The notes below the pieces were generated by a model. The model did no database searches, was not told the DNA's origin, and saw only the letters and a program-made list of their open reading frames with translations. The translations under genes were made by a program, and so were the position numbers. From Calvatia gigantea (Eukaryota > Basidiomycota > Agaricomycetes > Agaricales > Lycoperdaceae): a stretch of 64,000 nucleotides of DNA. The stretch's first letter is position 1; each line of letters begins with the position of its first letter. This document shows positions 1 through 12,024 of the stretch, in pieces. The stretch lies in assembly GCA_025093985.1 (NCBI GenBank), contig JACAAK010000006.1, positions 496,001-560,000 on the forward strand, in the 5' to 3' direction.

Positions 1-327
1 CCCTTCGTTGAGTTAATAGGTAAAGTCTCTTTAGCCGGTGCTAGTGAGGCGGAGAGCTTTAAGTTAACCTGCATTTTGATCCTGATGGGAAGACTGACTT
101 TGGGTATCGACCCTAGAGGCGGCTTTATGGGATGTGAATGACAAGTTCGGGTTTAACGGCATAATCTCTCCAGCGGATAGTACCTGTGGGGACTGATTCT
201 CTTGGCCCAGGACGGCAAGAGGTGGGGTGTAAGCGGTGATTTTTGCAGCATTGGTGGGATCAGAATTTGTTCGGGGTCGAGGGGAATGACGGAAAGATTT
301 CTTGTAGAATCGATAGAGTTGTTTCAT
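1..327 (-). CDS. 5' end of an NLR-like (NACHT) gene running off the left edge
   Basis: The first exon runs from the ATG at 327 to about 69, 86 codons plus one base, and ends at a G|GTTAAC donor. This phase-1 break matches the first exons of the NLRs further right. The protein starts MKQLYRFYKKSFRHSP, like MKQFKRFFKKTFYRPP of NLR J. Its later part (SAGEIMPLNPNLSF, then DTQSQSSHQDQ) aligns with the first exons of NLR D and F (SAEETLLPNSTLSL, IQTESSSQE). Bases 1-40 on the minus strand read ETLPINSTK, matching the following exon of F (ETSPPNSTKPP). The NACHT part lies outside the window, so intactness cannot be judged. It points away from the other NLRs. Confidence 0.6.
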
Positions 328-619
328 CTTTGGTAAGGTATGTCTGCAGAGAGCAAGCTTGAAGTCATTGAAGGGGAAGCATCAATTGGGTGTGAGTAAT
401 TTGGAATGCTGTGAGGCACCGGTTTTCGGATAAGACAGCGAGGCGAAGGTACAGAGGTACATACAGACATGATAACGAGACTACGTCATGTGATGTAAAT
501 ACCGACAAGGGAGACCGCACAAGGTGCTATGTTAAGTGATGCTGGATATGGGGTAGACATACGCAGCGGCTACAATACTGACTGGCAGACTCTACCTTTA
601 CATAGTCATACTGTAAGAA

Positions 620-704
620 GCATTAATGGGGTAGTGGTAACCTGGGTCGTTGCCATACGATTGCTCAGCTCGACCCGCCGGGGGTTCGATTCCCCCTTAA
701 TGCA
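620..704 (+). tRNA. tRNA-Gly (anticodon GCC) with a 14-nt intron
   Basis: The acceptor stem GCATTAA (620-626) pairs with TTAATGC (697-703), followed by discriminator A704. The D arm is GGGT/ACCT with loop AGTGGTA. The anticodon stem GGTCG (645-649) pairs with CGACC (671-675). The T arm is GGGGG TTCGATT CCCCC (680-696). The region between the anticodon stem halves is 21 nt, that is, a 7-nt loop TTGCCAT plus a 14-nt intron (656-669) at the canonical position after base 37. The anticodon at 652-654 is GCC. A short T run at 719-722 can terminate Pol III transcription. Confidence 0.92.
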
Positions 705-1286
705 TCTTTAGATTATACATTTTAGCAACCCCGACTGAAAGCTGAGTTTGTTATTTTTCATTTCTAAATTGCGGCTTGCTTGATTTAAGGAATCAACAGT
801 GCCAGGAGCTACAACAAATGATTGTACCACAACAATGTCGAGGGTCTGATGGAAAGCGCTATCACACAATCCTTGCCAAAGTCCAGCGCGTCTTAAGTCA
901 GAACCCCAATGTCTCTGATGAACTGTCGGCCCTATTTTCCAGCTGGTTTTCGGGGACTAAGCCGCCAAGGCTTCAGAGACCCCGACAAATACAACATTGC
1001 ACTGGCATAACTCACTAGTGTTTGAACCGTCACCTTACTAATGGCAACCGAGGCTAGGCAGTTTGGAATTCGGGAACTACTCAAGTCAATTCGAGCTTGA
1101 ATTTCATTTTCATCAGCTATGCCAAAGACTGCATGCGGGATCTAATAGTGTCGTGCTTGGGCGCGATCTCCCGAGCTTTGTATAATTCCAATTGGATGCT
1201 TATTTATGCAGGGTATGTACATCAATTGTGTATTAAGTTCCACAACATGTTAGGGAAAAGAACTGTTCAAAGGTACGAAAGAATCA
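705..1286. other. Left border of duplicated unit 1
   Basis: No gene is supported here. From about 815 the sequence matches the segment from about 7865 (for example CAGAACCCCAATGTCTCTGA at 900 and 7992). It marks the left end of the segmental duplication and holds the 3' flank of the minus-strand kinase gene. Confidence 0.6.
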
Positions 1287-4209
1287 CTATTGAAATTCGT
1301 GGTTCAGGAGCCTGCGGTTGGGGCGTAAATCTAGGTCAAGAGATTCTTGCTGGTCGATTGTCCGAGCGACCTTCAAGGGGGGGGATTCATTTTGTTCAAC
1401 ATCAGCTTCATCGGCGCTGGTGGAACGCGCCCGTTTCCCTGGGTTTGGGCCGGCTGCCGGTGGGGTCCGGCTTGCTGTAGGCTCAGTGGGGGAGGCTTCT
1501 GGTATCGGTGGGGGCCGCGGGTGAAGATTGACCAAGCTTGGGAGATCTTGGACTTCACAGGCTGCGCCGAAACAGTCAACCAAGTCAATCATAACGTTGA
1601 CATAGATATCGGAATATGCATGCGGATCACCCTCCTCTTCTTCCTTTTCACGGGTCACATAGGATGAGTTCAATGAAATACGGCAGTTATCCAGGATGTA
1701 AATGAACGAAGAGAGTTTTGAGTGCAATACGACCTTTAGTTTGCTGACCAAGTGATCTTCCCTTGCAAAGACGAAACCACGTTCCGCAGAACATTCAAGC
1801 TTGTTGATGTAAACTTTCTTTGCATACCGTTGAGATTCTTCGTGTGCGACGCGAGCAAGAAGGATCCATAAAGCGATCCACCACAGTGATTCCAGATCGT
1901 GTTGGAAATTGTAAATGACTGGCCTGGATGGGGTTTGCATGGGTGTGACTGTGGGTATAGGAGGAGGTGAATGTCCGGGTGGTGCCTCAAGGCCTGGAAT
2001 AACTCGATGGCGCATGGCTCGAGCTAATATCCTTTTGGAATCTCGAGTAGGCTTGCGGGCCTCGGGTGTGCTAAGGAGCAACCGGTTCAAAATTTCGTAT
2101 GCCATGAAAAATGGTGTACCCTACACATGGTTAGAGAGGGTGTGGAAATGATCACAAGGTAAGCATCCGTACCGTTTTGGGATCTACTGAGTGTGGCAGA
2201 TCGGACATAAATGGCTTGGCATATTCCAGGTCACTCAATTTTCCCTGGGCGTTCTGGCCCTGGCCCAGGAAGAGAATGTTCCCGGAACTGACGTCCCGAT
2301 GAACCCAATTTGCAACGAACATAACAGCAAGGGCTGGGGATTGGATGCAGTCAGTGAGGGTCCATAGTCTGTGTCGATGCCCCCGACTCACCGATCCAGG
2401 CATCGTTAAGCACCAAAAACGACGTCTCAAGGTCACTTGCATCATGGAGCGCCGTGCAAATGTCGGTGAATACGAGAAGATATCTCCTCTTCGGGAGATA
2501 ACGTCGATTTTCATAAACTGCGTGGTCGACATCAGGCTCGGGCTTGAGGTCATAGGAGTGAATGGGAGAGCCCTTGCTTCGACCCGGATCGGAACCTAGA
2601 ATTTGCTGGCTTCGGGAGTTGACGCTCTTCTTTTGGTTCGGCGTGAAAAGACCCAATGTCGGCGTTACATCTGATGGTTTATCTTTCGTTGCGACCCCTT
2701 GTCCATCGAAATTTATCTCCAGGAAGTATTTCCGGTAGTTTCCCATCATGGATGATATCAAACACGCTGCCCCTAATCGATAGTTCCCACGACTTGAGGA
2801 GATCAAGGCGAGATTCCTGGTTCCCCCCGTATTTCTGGCGCTCGAAATCCACCGCCTTGAAGATTTCTTGTTGGATCGAGTGTGCTGTGCGTGCGTCAAC
2901 ATCCAACCATACATCCTTGAGAGCAACTTCCTTTTCAGACACGACGGCCCCACCAAACCCGGAGATCTGCACCGCTCTCCAAACACGCGTCATGCGACCA
3001 GTGATCCCAAGGGAACGGTAACTCGACAGCACCCCGCAGGTCCTATAGTATCGCTTATCGTGTTCTCCTGTAATTTCATATTCATAATAAATGGGTGTTC
3101 CAGTGCAGCGGCGAACTGCCTGGTCATATCCGAGTTTTTCTTCATCGCCGAACAGAAACGAGAGGAAAGTCGATATCAACAATCCTGGGTTCTAGGGCGC
3201 ACAGTAAGCGCGGTGCTTATTCAGGACAATGAAGCGCAGCTCGCCTTGATAAAATCAAACGGCTCCGATTTGGTCGAGTGGGAACGGGAGAAGTACCACA
3301 GTGACATCATGGTATCCTCGATCGTAATCTGGTGCTACCTGAGCTTGTTAAGAAGGAGTCCAACAGGTTCTGGGACTTACACCAAACATGAATGCCCGCC
3401 TGGGATCGTCATTCATGATGTGACTTGCAGCTGAGACCAACTTCAGGCGATTCTGCGAGAGCAGATAAGGACCTAGAACTTTAAGCCATAAAAAACACTC
3501 ACATCAATTCTATCCGCGTGATCTTTCTTGTATTCTGCAACGACCACCGTATCCGGAGCTACCAGCTTTGGAGATGAGAAGAGCTCGGATTTCTTGTTCA
3601 ATTCAAAGCACCCGTCAATTCTGAAGTTTGCGCCTTTGATTTCCGAGGCGAGTGGAGTGTTGGGACAGTCCCGGTATGAAAGGTGAGGCGTCGCTTGCCT
3701 GCCTGGCGTTTCATCCAGAGGAAAGGCGTACTTGGCCAACTCATCCGCAATCTGTTTCAAGGCGGAAAAGATCTTTACTTCTGGGCGGTCGTCGCTGAAT
3801 GGGGATTTAGGGAAACCTTTCCACTGAAGCGTGCCAGGTACTATCAGGAACGAGGAGACTACTTTCTGTCAGCCTCTGAAGGCAAGTAGAGACATCATGC
3901 TCGGTTGGGACAAATGGTAGATATGCATCTTGGAAGCTCTTGATTGGACAAACTAGCATCTCCGTGTTCATTTCGCGCCCTATTTCCGTTCTATTGCTGG
4001 TGAGAACGTTGCGGTCGCCCGTAGATCGAGATGAACGAGGGCTACCACTATTTAAAAAAAGTTAATGATTCCTGAGCACAAACACAATGATATAACCTCA
4101 CCTTGGAACAGGCCTAAAAGCGATAATTAGCAGAAAACACTTGAATTGGGAATGAATCGAACACATACATTGACGACGAACCTGGCCGTGAGGAAGCAGA
4201 GGCAGACAT
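1287..4209 (-). pseudogene. FunK1-type protein kinase, copy 1, frameshifted
   Basis: This fungal-specific FunK1 kinase is nearly identical to the copy at 8382-11300. It keeps the catalytic loop HRDVSSGNILFLG, the FunK1 form of the Mg-binding motif (LSDLEYAKPF instead of DFG), the activation-segment end GTPFFMAYEIL, and a C-terminal tail with EKEEEEGD and PGKRARSTS. The start is placed at 4209 by homology with copy 2 (short first exon MSASASSRPGSSS). Two single-base insertions relative to copy 2 break the frame. One is an extra A near 3837 in the N-terminal region; the other is an extra C near 2750, in the middle of the main kinase exon. The intron before GTPFF has a normal TAG acceptor here, unlike copy 2. 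Both indels could also be assembly errors. Confidence 0.75.
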
Positions 4210-5076
4210 TGGATTAAGCGCGGAACAACAAGCAGGGATGGGGAAGAAAATGCCCTAAACTGCCCCAACTTGGCCTGCAACGCGCCTGTGTCGGTGCAAA
4301 CGATCGGCCAACAAAGAGTGATATGTAGGAATCTTGTGTTGGGCGTTTGGGTGGCCGTGAAGCTTACATCAGGATGGTAACGTGACCGGAACACGACCCT
4401 CGTGACCTCGACTAAAAGAGGAAAACAACAATCCCCAACTCTGCGTAAGCAAGAGGAGGGTTTCTGTTCAGACTCCTACCCAGTCACCCGGGATGCTCTT
4501 ATATAAGCGGACGTTGATCCGAAGTGATACCGAAACTTCGTCAACTGCTCATGCGTCCGTTCTCTGTCTGCGGATGTGTGAGAAACAGAAACCCTCCCAT
4601 ATCTGTCCATGGGAAATAGTGCAGGCCCTGTTTGTAGGTGGGTCTGAAATCTAATCTCTCAATTGGTACAAACAATATACATCACAGCCACTGAAGCTGT
4701 TCGCACCACCAACCTGACGGATCTGTGGCTAAACTGTGCAGGTCGCCATGTCTTGCATTTGGAAGGGATTGATTTCAAGCATGGCTTGTGATGTGACTGC
4801 AGGCATAAGAATCGGGAGGGTACTAGCTGCGTTGGGGTTTGATGTGAAGCAAACCATTGTTAAGGTCGACAACATAGTAAAACTGGATAACAATAGCCTG
4901 TGATTAAGTTGTAAATTTTGATTTTATGAATGAACCAGAGTTGGGGACCGGCGCGGCAAGCGCTGCTACGATTGATTTCATTCGTGGGAAACCACCCCGC
5001 CACAATGGAAAGGGGGACGCACGTTCACAAACTTAAAATAGTCTTGCAATAACGTCAATGCCACCTTCTTCCTTGG
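4210..5076. promoter_or_regulatory. Divergent intergenic region between FunK1 and F-box genes (unit 1)
   Basis: The region separates the minus-strand kinase from the plus-strand F-box gene, so it should hold both promoters. A TATATAAG sequence sits at about 4502. It lies in a stretch of roughly 75-100 bp (about 4470-4565) that is missing from the equivalent region of unit 2. The last 100 bp before the F-box gene are conserved in units 1, 2 and 3 and end in TGCAG, a possible splice acceptor for an upstream exon that I could not define. Confidence 0.4.
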
Positions 5077-6320
5077 ATGCAGGTACAGCCTTACATCCCG
5101 ATAGAGATTTTCTATGCCATTATCCAAAGGGCAGGAAATGATCTCGGCATTCTCTACAACCTCTGTCTCGTGTCCAGAACCCTCCTTCCCGAGGCACAGC
5201 GAGTCTTATATCAGAACATCAACATCTCTGACGACGACCACGCCCTTTGTTCAGGCTGTGCCATCGGAATTACGAAAGCTACCGGCCTTTTGAAGACCCT
5301 AACAAAATGCGATAGCACTCTCGCAAAACTCCCACAACGACTCTACCACCGCCTTGTCATTGGCGAATACGAGCGTGATGCCTCCGACCTTTACTGGGAT
5401 CTCATGAAACAAAGCCTTCGGCTGATGGTCAATCTGAAAAGCCTCAGCATCACTTGTATTGTCCCAAGCCTCGATCTCCTTAAAGATTGCACTTTCCGGC
5501 TCGAAGTTTTCGGATGCGATAAGTCGTGTGATGATCTCAAGAGCCGTCGTGACGTAACCAAGTTCCTTTCCTCGCAACCCGACCTCAAATCTCTCTACAT
5601 CTGGAGGTTTGCTGGCTGGGATGAATCTATCCTTGAAGGCCACAAGTTCCCCAATTTGGAAGCACTTACGGGTGATCGGCATACCATCGAGCATATTCTC
5701 CCTGGTCAGTCGTCCGTGACGAGTCTGACTTGGATACCGAGAGTCGACGAGGACCTTTCCACCCCACCCTTCAAAATTGCTTCTGAACTTTCAAATCTTC
5801 GTGTTCTCGCACTAGGCGGTTACCATAGACGCCCCAATATCCGTCTTTTTATTCCGTTTTTGCCGTCTCTCCAAGTACTGCGCCTCTACGGAGATGCTGA
5901 AGACGTAAGCATCTATTTGGCTGTTTTCCATTGACATGCCCATTCTCATTGTATGACGGCCACTTTCAGCTCAATCTCTCCAACGAATTTGGTGCCGTTA
6001 CTGAATTTCCAAACCTCCGGATATTTATCTGGACCGCCGGGTTCGCTACATCCGTGAAATGGAATCGCTTTGCGGTTGGAACGCGTCGCTGGGAACAACA
6101 AGACTTTATCCAGGCGCTATTCGACAAAACTAAAACTTTGGAAAAGGTGTATATTCACATACCCCAGTCGGAGATGGGAGATGCCCATTGGCCTCCCGCA
6201 AAATCCGATTTGCGGGATCCGCAATGGTATAGATGTTGGGAGTGTGACAGGACGGGGCCGGTCATAGCTGGTTATCGGGATGCTGTTCTGGCTCATGGGG
6301 TCGTCGCTTGGTATTCTTAG
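5077..6320 (+). CDS. F-box / leucine-rich family protein, copy 1 (intact copy)
   Basis: Two exons, 5077-5904 and 5970-6320, are joined across a 65-nt GTAAGC...CAG intron in phase 0 and encode about 392 aa. The N-terminus (PIEIFYAIIQRAGNDLGILY, then LCLVSRTLLPEAQRVLY) has the layout of a basidiomycete F-box, the Skp1-binding part of SCF ubiquitin ligases. The rest contains spaced hydrophobic L-x-x-L stretches (LKSLYIWRF, NLRVLALGGY, SLQVLRLYGD) typical of the degenerate leucine-rich regions that follow. The start could be further upstream, because the base run before 5077 looks like a splice acceptor in all three copies. This is the only copy of three without frame breaks. A substrate-recruitment role is inferred from the family. 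Confidence 0.7.
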
Positions 6321-6482
6321 TCGGGCTTCCCAGGAGTCTCCAGCTTTTTATGTTCATGGTAACTGATATTATATTATAAGTGTCCCCTTGGTTGTTCACC
6401 GTGACCTAGGTTTTTATTCGTCAGGTGCTCACAAGGATCACTGGACTTTGAGAAACGCCAATAAATATGACATTGTTGGTAG

Positions 6483-6880
6483 ATGGTGCTCATGCAACCA
6501 TCTTCCCATCCAACTGCGCCTACAGTGGCCGTTATCCCCGCGGCCCTACGAATGATGCTCATACCCTTACTAAATCTGAGCGAGGATGAGATTCCTCGGA
6601 CACCGCTGCGTCTGGACACTTTCTTCCTTGGGGGTTGTAGTCCCGGGACAGGGAGCAATTATCGGTGCCATTTCTACACCCCCAGAAGCTCACTTCCTAG
6701 CATCATTACGCACGTATCTAGCCGATGCGGCCACCAACAACCGCCCCTTGGCGCGGGCTGACCCTACTTGGTTGCAGTCAACACTTTCTGATAAATTGAA
6801 ACTTATGCAAGCTTTGGGTGCTCCCCTTGGCGGCTACCATCACTCCTGGCCTAGGTTGAGAAGCTCAGTAGGCTAAAATT
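6483..6880 (+). other. Coding-like segment shared by the three units, function unknown
   Basis: A reading frame from 6483 (MVLMQPSSHPTAPTVAV...) continues, after a frame change near 6620, into 6586-6876 (FLASLRTYLADAATNNRPL). The same sequence recurs at about 13600-13960 and 17125-17570, with extra stops and indels. The phrase around 'ASLRTYLADATANNR' is conserved between units, which suggests a former exon downstream of the F-box gene. I do not recognise the family. Confidence 0.35.
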
Positions 6881-7004
6881 AACGTCACGGTGTCGATGTA
6901 GAAGCTTTGATGTATGATGACTGGGGCTTCGAAAGCGACAAGGAGAATGGTTAGTCATGTGTCCGCAAGCTGAAGCCTCACCTCCATCTGAGGTTCTGTC
7001 CCTG

Positions 7005-7655
7005 TTAAGAGAGGCATAAGCCGGAATCGGACCCTAGCAGGCTTCTGTTCGTCGGCGTTTGATGTGCTCTACTTCCGGGTGTATTAGAAGTTGAAATTGT
7101 TCTACTCTTCAGCAGGCTGTGCCGTCCAGTCCTAGTTTTTGTGCGAGCGGATGCGAAGGTGTTGGCTCTGAGCGACCACTGGAGAACCGGAGTTGGTTGA
7201 GTTGAAGGGTAAAATCCCTTGAGCTGATGCCGAGAGGTTGGGAACCATTTTGCATGTTGAATCATGGCCGATGTGATTCACCCATAGTGATTCTAAGTAC
7301 GTAAAGACATCTGTGTTCCGTTGGGCCTCAGTACATTGTCAGACAGACTCTATTATGAGGACATTGGAAGGATCTTCACCTCTTGTATCCGCAGACGACC
7401 GATTCTGGCGGAAAACCTGCATTTGGCCTTTGATCATGAAGGAGAGCCTGGGTTTGGACAACAACCCTTTTTGCAGAGCTTGGGGAGGGGTGAATTATGA
7501 AGTCGAGTTCGGTGGTGCGACCTCCCTAGTAGGCAACACATGCGAAGATCAACCCGGTTGAACCCGAGAGATAACTGGGGCGCCAGTAGTACTTCTTGCT
7601 ATCTCGACGGAATCAGAACCGGACAGCGTTGAATGATGAAAACTGAGTTGCTTCA
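7005..7655 (-). pseudogene. Decayed 5' exons of an NLR-like gene
   Basis: On the minus strand an ATG at about 7655 begins MKQLSFHHSTLSGSDSV, and the DNA around it matches the start of the left-edge NLR (328-319). Further on, PPNSTS and then an interrupted proline-rich stretch match the first exon of NLR F (APNSTSSFIPSQ). At 7195-7240 the minus strand matches bases 1-60 of the window (the ETLPINSTK exon). Several stops and frameshifts break it and there is no NACHT module. Similar but weaker matches lie at about 14200-14330 and 17800-17900, in units 2 and 3. Confidence 0.5.
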
Positions 7656-8381
7656 TCTCCGGTAAAGTCTGGCTGAAGTGAAGGGGGTTGGGTTTTGCAA
7701 AAGGGAAGGACAGTGTCAGCTGTTAGAACACGGTGTTGGATGGCGATGAATATTGTCGACGTTGAGTTAACAGCAACTGAAAGCCATACACCCGGGAGGC
7801 TGAGGTTGCCATCACGTTTATGGGCTTTGGTCGAACTTGATCAATTCATCCCCTCCAGACAACAAATGATTGTATCATAGCAATGTTGAGGGTCTGATGG
7901 AAAACTGAGCGAACTTAAGTGCTGTCCTCTTGGAAATGCAAAGACATTATCGCTATCACACAATCCATGCCAAAGCCCAGTCGTCTTAAGTCAGAACCCC
8001 AATGTCTCTGATGAGCTATCGGCCACTGTTTTCCAGCCGGTTTTCGAGGACCAACCCGCCAAGGCTTCAGAGACCCCGGCAGATGCAATATTGCACTGGC
8101 AATACCCACTAGCGTGGAACTGCCACCTCACCACCGACAACCGAGGCCATGCATCCTTTTGTTTAGAATTCAGGAATTACTCAAGTCAAGTCAAGCTTGG
8201 GTTTCATTTTCATCAGCTATGCCAAAGACTGCATGTGTGATCTAATAGTGTCGTGCTTGTGCGCGATCTCCCGAGCTTTGTATACTTCCAATTGGATTCC
8301 TATTTATGCAAGGTATATCAATTGCGTATAAGTTCTACAACATGTGAGGGAAAAGAACTGTTCAAAGGTATAAAAGAATCA

Positions 8382-11300
8382 TTATTGAAATTCGTGGTTC
8401 AGGAGCCTGCGGTCGGGGCGTAAATCTAAGTCAAGAGATTCTTGCTGGTCAGTTGTCCGGGCGACCTTCAAGGGGGGGGACTCATTTTGTTCAGCATCAG
8501 CTTCATCGGCGCTGGTGGAACGCGCCCGTTTCCCTGGGTTTGGGCCGGCTGCCGGTGGGGTCCGGCTTGCTGTAGGCTCAATGGGGGAGGCTTCTGGTAT
8601 CGGTGGGGGCCGCGGGTGAAGATTGACCAAGCTTGGGAGACCTTGGACTTCACAGGCTGCGCCGAAACAGTCAACCAAGTCAATCATAACGTTGACATAG
8701 ATATCGGAATATGCATGCGGATCACCCTCCTCTTCTTCCTTTTCACGGGTCACATAGGATGAGTTCAATGAAATACGGCAGTTATCCAGGATGTAAATGA
8801 ACGAAGAGAGTTTTGAGTGCAATACGACCTTTAGTTTGCTGACCAAGTGATTTGCCTTTGTAAAGACGAGGATGCGCTCTGCGGAACATTCAAGCTTGTT
8901 GATGTAAACTTTCTTTGCATACCGTTGAGATTCTTCGTGTGCGACGCGAGCAAGAAGGATCCATAAAGCGATCCACCACAGTGATTCCAGATCGTGTTGG
9001 AAATTGTAAATGACTGGCCTGGATGGGGTTTGCATGGGTGTGACTGTGGGTATAGGAGGAGGTGAATGTCCGGGTGGTGCCTCAAGGCCTGGAATAACTC
9101 GATGGCGCATGGCTCGAGCTAATATCCTTTTGGAATCTCGAGTAGGCTTGCGGGCCTCGGGTATGTAAAGGGGGGACCGAATCAAAAGTTCATATGCCAT
9201 GAAAAACGGTGTGCCCTTCACGTAGTTAGGGACAATACACAGACAATTACAGAATATGCATACCGTTTTAGGATCCGCTGAGTGAAGTGACTCGGACATA
9301 AATGGCTTGGCATATTCCAGGTCACTCAATTTTCCCTGGGCGTTCTGACCCTCACCCAGGAAGAGAATGTTCCCGGAACTGACGTCCCGATGAACCCAAT
9401 CTGCAACGAACATAACAGCAAGGGCTGGGGGATTGGATGCAGTCAGTGAGGGTCCATAGTCTGTGTCGATGCCCCCGACTCACCGATCCAGGCATCGTTA
9501 AGCACCAAAAACGAGGTCTCAAGGTCACTTGCATCATGGAGCGCCGTGCAAATGTCGGTGAATACGAGAAGATATCTCCTCTTCGGGAGATAACGTCGAT
9601 TTTCATAAACTGCGTGGTCGACATCAGGCTCGGGCTTGAGGTCATAGGAGTGAATGGGAGAGCCCTTGCTTCGACCCGGATCGGAACCTAGAATTTGCTG
9701 GCTTCGGGAGTTGACGCTCTTCTTTTGGTTCGGCGTGAAAAGACCCAATGTCGGCGTTACATCTGATGGTTTATCTTTCGTTGCGACCCCTTGTCCATCG
9801 AAATTTATCTCCAGGAAGTATTTCCGGTAGTTTCCATCATGGATGATATCAAACACGCTGCCCCTAATCGATAGTTCCCACGACTTGATTAGATCAAGGC
9901 GAGATTCCTGGTTCCCATCGTATTTCTGGCGCTCGAAATCCACCGCCTTGAAGATTTCTTGTTGGATCGAGTATTCTGTGCGCGCGTCAACATCCAACCA
10001 AACATCCTTGAGAGCAACTTCCTTTTCAGACACGATGGCACCACCAAACCCGGAGATCTGCACTGCTCTCCAAACTCGCGTCATGCGACCAGTGATCCCA
10101 AGGGAACGGTAACTCGACAGCACCCCGCGAGTCCTATAGTATCGCTTATCGTGTTCTCCTGTAATTTCATATTCATAATAAATGGGTGTTCCAGTGCAGC
10201 GGCGAACGGCCTGGTCGTATCCGAGTTTTTCTTCATTGCCGAATAGAAACGAGAGGAAAGTCGATATCAACAATCCTGGGTTCTAGGGCGCACAGTAAGC
10301 GCGGTGCTTATTCAGGACAATGAGGTGCAGCTTGCCTTGATGAAATCAAACGGCTCCGATTTGGTCGAGTGGGAACGGGAGAAGTACCACAGTGACATCA
10401 TGGTATCCTCGATCGTAATCTGGTGCTGCCTGAGCTTGTTAAGAAGGAGTCCAACAGGTTCTGGGACTTACACCAAACATGAATGCCCGCCTGGGATCGT
10501 CGTTCATGATGTGACTTGCAGCTGAGCTTAACTTCAGGCGATTCTGCGAGAGCAGGTAAGGACCTAGAACTTTGAGCCACAAGAAACACTCACATCAAAT
10601 CTATCCGCGTGATCTTTCTTGTATTCTGCAACGACCACCGTATCCGGAGCTACCAGCTTTGGAGATGAGAAGAGCTCGGATTTCTTGTTCAATTCAAAGC
10701 ACCCGTCAATTCTGAAATTCGCGCCTTTGATTTCCGAGGCGAGTGGAGTGTTGGGACAGTCCCGGTATGAAAGGTGAGGCGTCGCTTGCCTGCCTGGCGT
10801 TTCATCCAGAGGAAAGGCGTACTTGGCCAACTCATCCGCAATCTGTTTCAAGGCGGAAAAGATCTTTACTTCTGGGCGGTCGTCGCTGAATGGGGATTTA
10901 GGGAAACCTTTCCACTGAAGCGTGCCGGTACTATCAGGAACGAGGAGACTACTTTCTGTCAGCCTCTGAAGGCAAGTAGAGACATCATGCTCGGTTGGGA
11001 CAAATGGGAGATATGCGTCTTGGAAGCTCTTGATTGGACAAACTAGCATCTCCGTGTTCATTTCGCGCCCTATTTCCGTTCTATTGCTGGTGAGAACGTT
11101 GCGGTCGCCCGTAGATCGAGATGAACGAGGGCTCCCACTATTTAAAAAGAGAGTTAGGGATTCCTGAGCACAAACACAATGATATAACCTCACCTTGGAA
11201 CAGGCCTAAATGCGATAATTAGCAGAAAACACTTGAATTGGGAATGAATCAACACATACATTGACGACGAACCTGGCCGTGAGGAAGCAGAGGCAGACAT
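8382..11300 (-). CDS. FunK1-type protein kinase, copy 2 (best copy)
   Basis: Fungal-specific kinase of the FunK1 family, phosphotransfer to Ser/Thr expected. Exons on the minus strand are 11300-11260 (MSASASSRPGSSS), a 12-nt micro-exon 11205-11194, 11137-10594, and then pieces carrying NRLKLSSAASHIMNDDPRR, ITIEDTMMSLWYFSRS and LLISTFLSFLFG (main exon, about 10280-9490), followed by the catalytic exon. Phases agree at each join I checked. The join before LLISTF needs a GC donor (AAG|GCAAGC) with acceptor CCTAG. Catalytic features are HRDVSSGN, LSDLEYAK in place of DFG, and GTPFFMAYE. The intron before GTPFF has an AAG acceptor, but the intron is also open in frame, so either form keeps the protein. 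It is divergent from F-box copy 2. Targets are unknown. Confidence 0.75.
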
Positions 11301-12024
11301 TGGATTAAGCGCGGAACAACAAGCAGGGATGGGGAAGCAAATGCCCTAAACTGCCCCAACTTGACCCGTAACGCACTTATGTCGGTGCAAACGATCGGCC
11401 AACAAAGAGTGATATGTAGGAATCTTGTGTTGGGCGTTTGGGTGAACCATGTTGAAGGATGGTAACGTGACTGGAACATGACCCTCGTGACCTCGACGAA
11501 AGAGGGAAAAAAACAATCTCCGACTCTGCATAAGCAAGAGGAGCGTTTCTGTTGTGATAGTTCAGTCATTTTCTCTGTCTGATGTGTGGGAAACAGAAAT
11601 CCTCCCATGTCTGTCCATGGAAAATAGTGTAGACTCTGTTTGTAGGTGGGTCTGAAATGTAATCTATCATTCTGTGCAAACAATATTCATCATAACCACT
11701 GAAGCTGTTTGCACCACCAACCTGACGGATCTGTGGCTAAACTGCGCTGGCCGCCACGTCTTGCATTGGGAAAGGTTTGATCTCAAGCATAGCTTGCGAT
11801 GTGACTGCAGGCGTAGGAATCAGGAGGGTACGAGCTGCGTTGGTTTGATGTGAAGCAAATCATTGACATACTTTACAATTTTTGGAACCGATGCATGTTG
11901 GTGCAGTGTATGGTTGATTTCGTTCGTGGGAAACCACCCCGCCACAGTGGAAAGGGGGTTGCACGTTCACAAACTTAAAATAGTCTTGCAATAACCTCAA
12001 TGCCACCTTCTTCCTTGGATGCAG
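11301..12024. promoter_or_regulatory. Divergent intergenic region, unit 2
   Basis: This is the counterpart of 4210-5076, shorter by roughly 140 bp and lacking the TATATAAG block found there. No gene is supported; open frames here are antisense shadows of promoter sequence. Confidence 0.35.

Noticed and set aside
1097..1667. Plus-strand open frames over the 3' end of FunK1 copy 1 (and 8442-8762 in copy 2)
   Set aside because: They are antisense shadows of the conserved kinase tail; the minus frame holds the recognised motifs and the splice sites.
11249..11683. Long minus-strand frame upstream of FunK1 copy 2 as a separate gene
   Set aside because: It covers the promoter and, in another frame, the short first exon of the kinase; unit 1 does not keep the frame.
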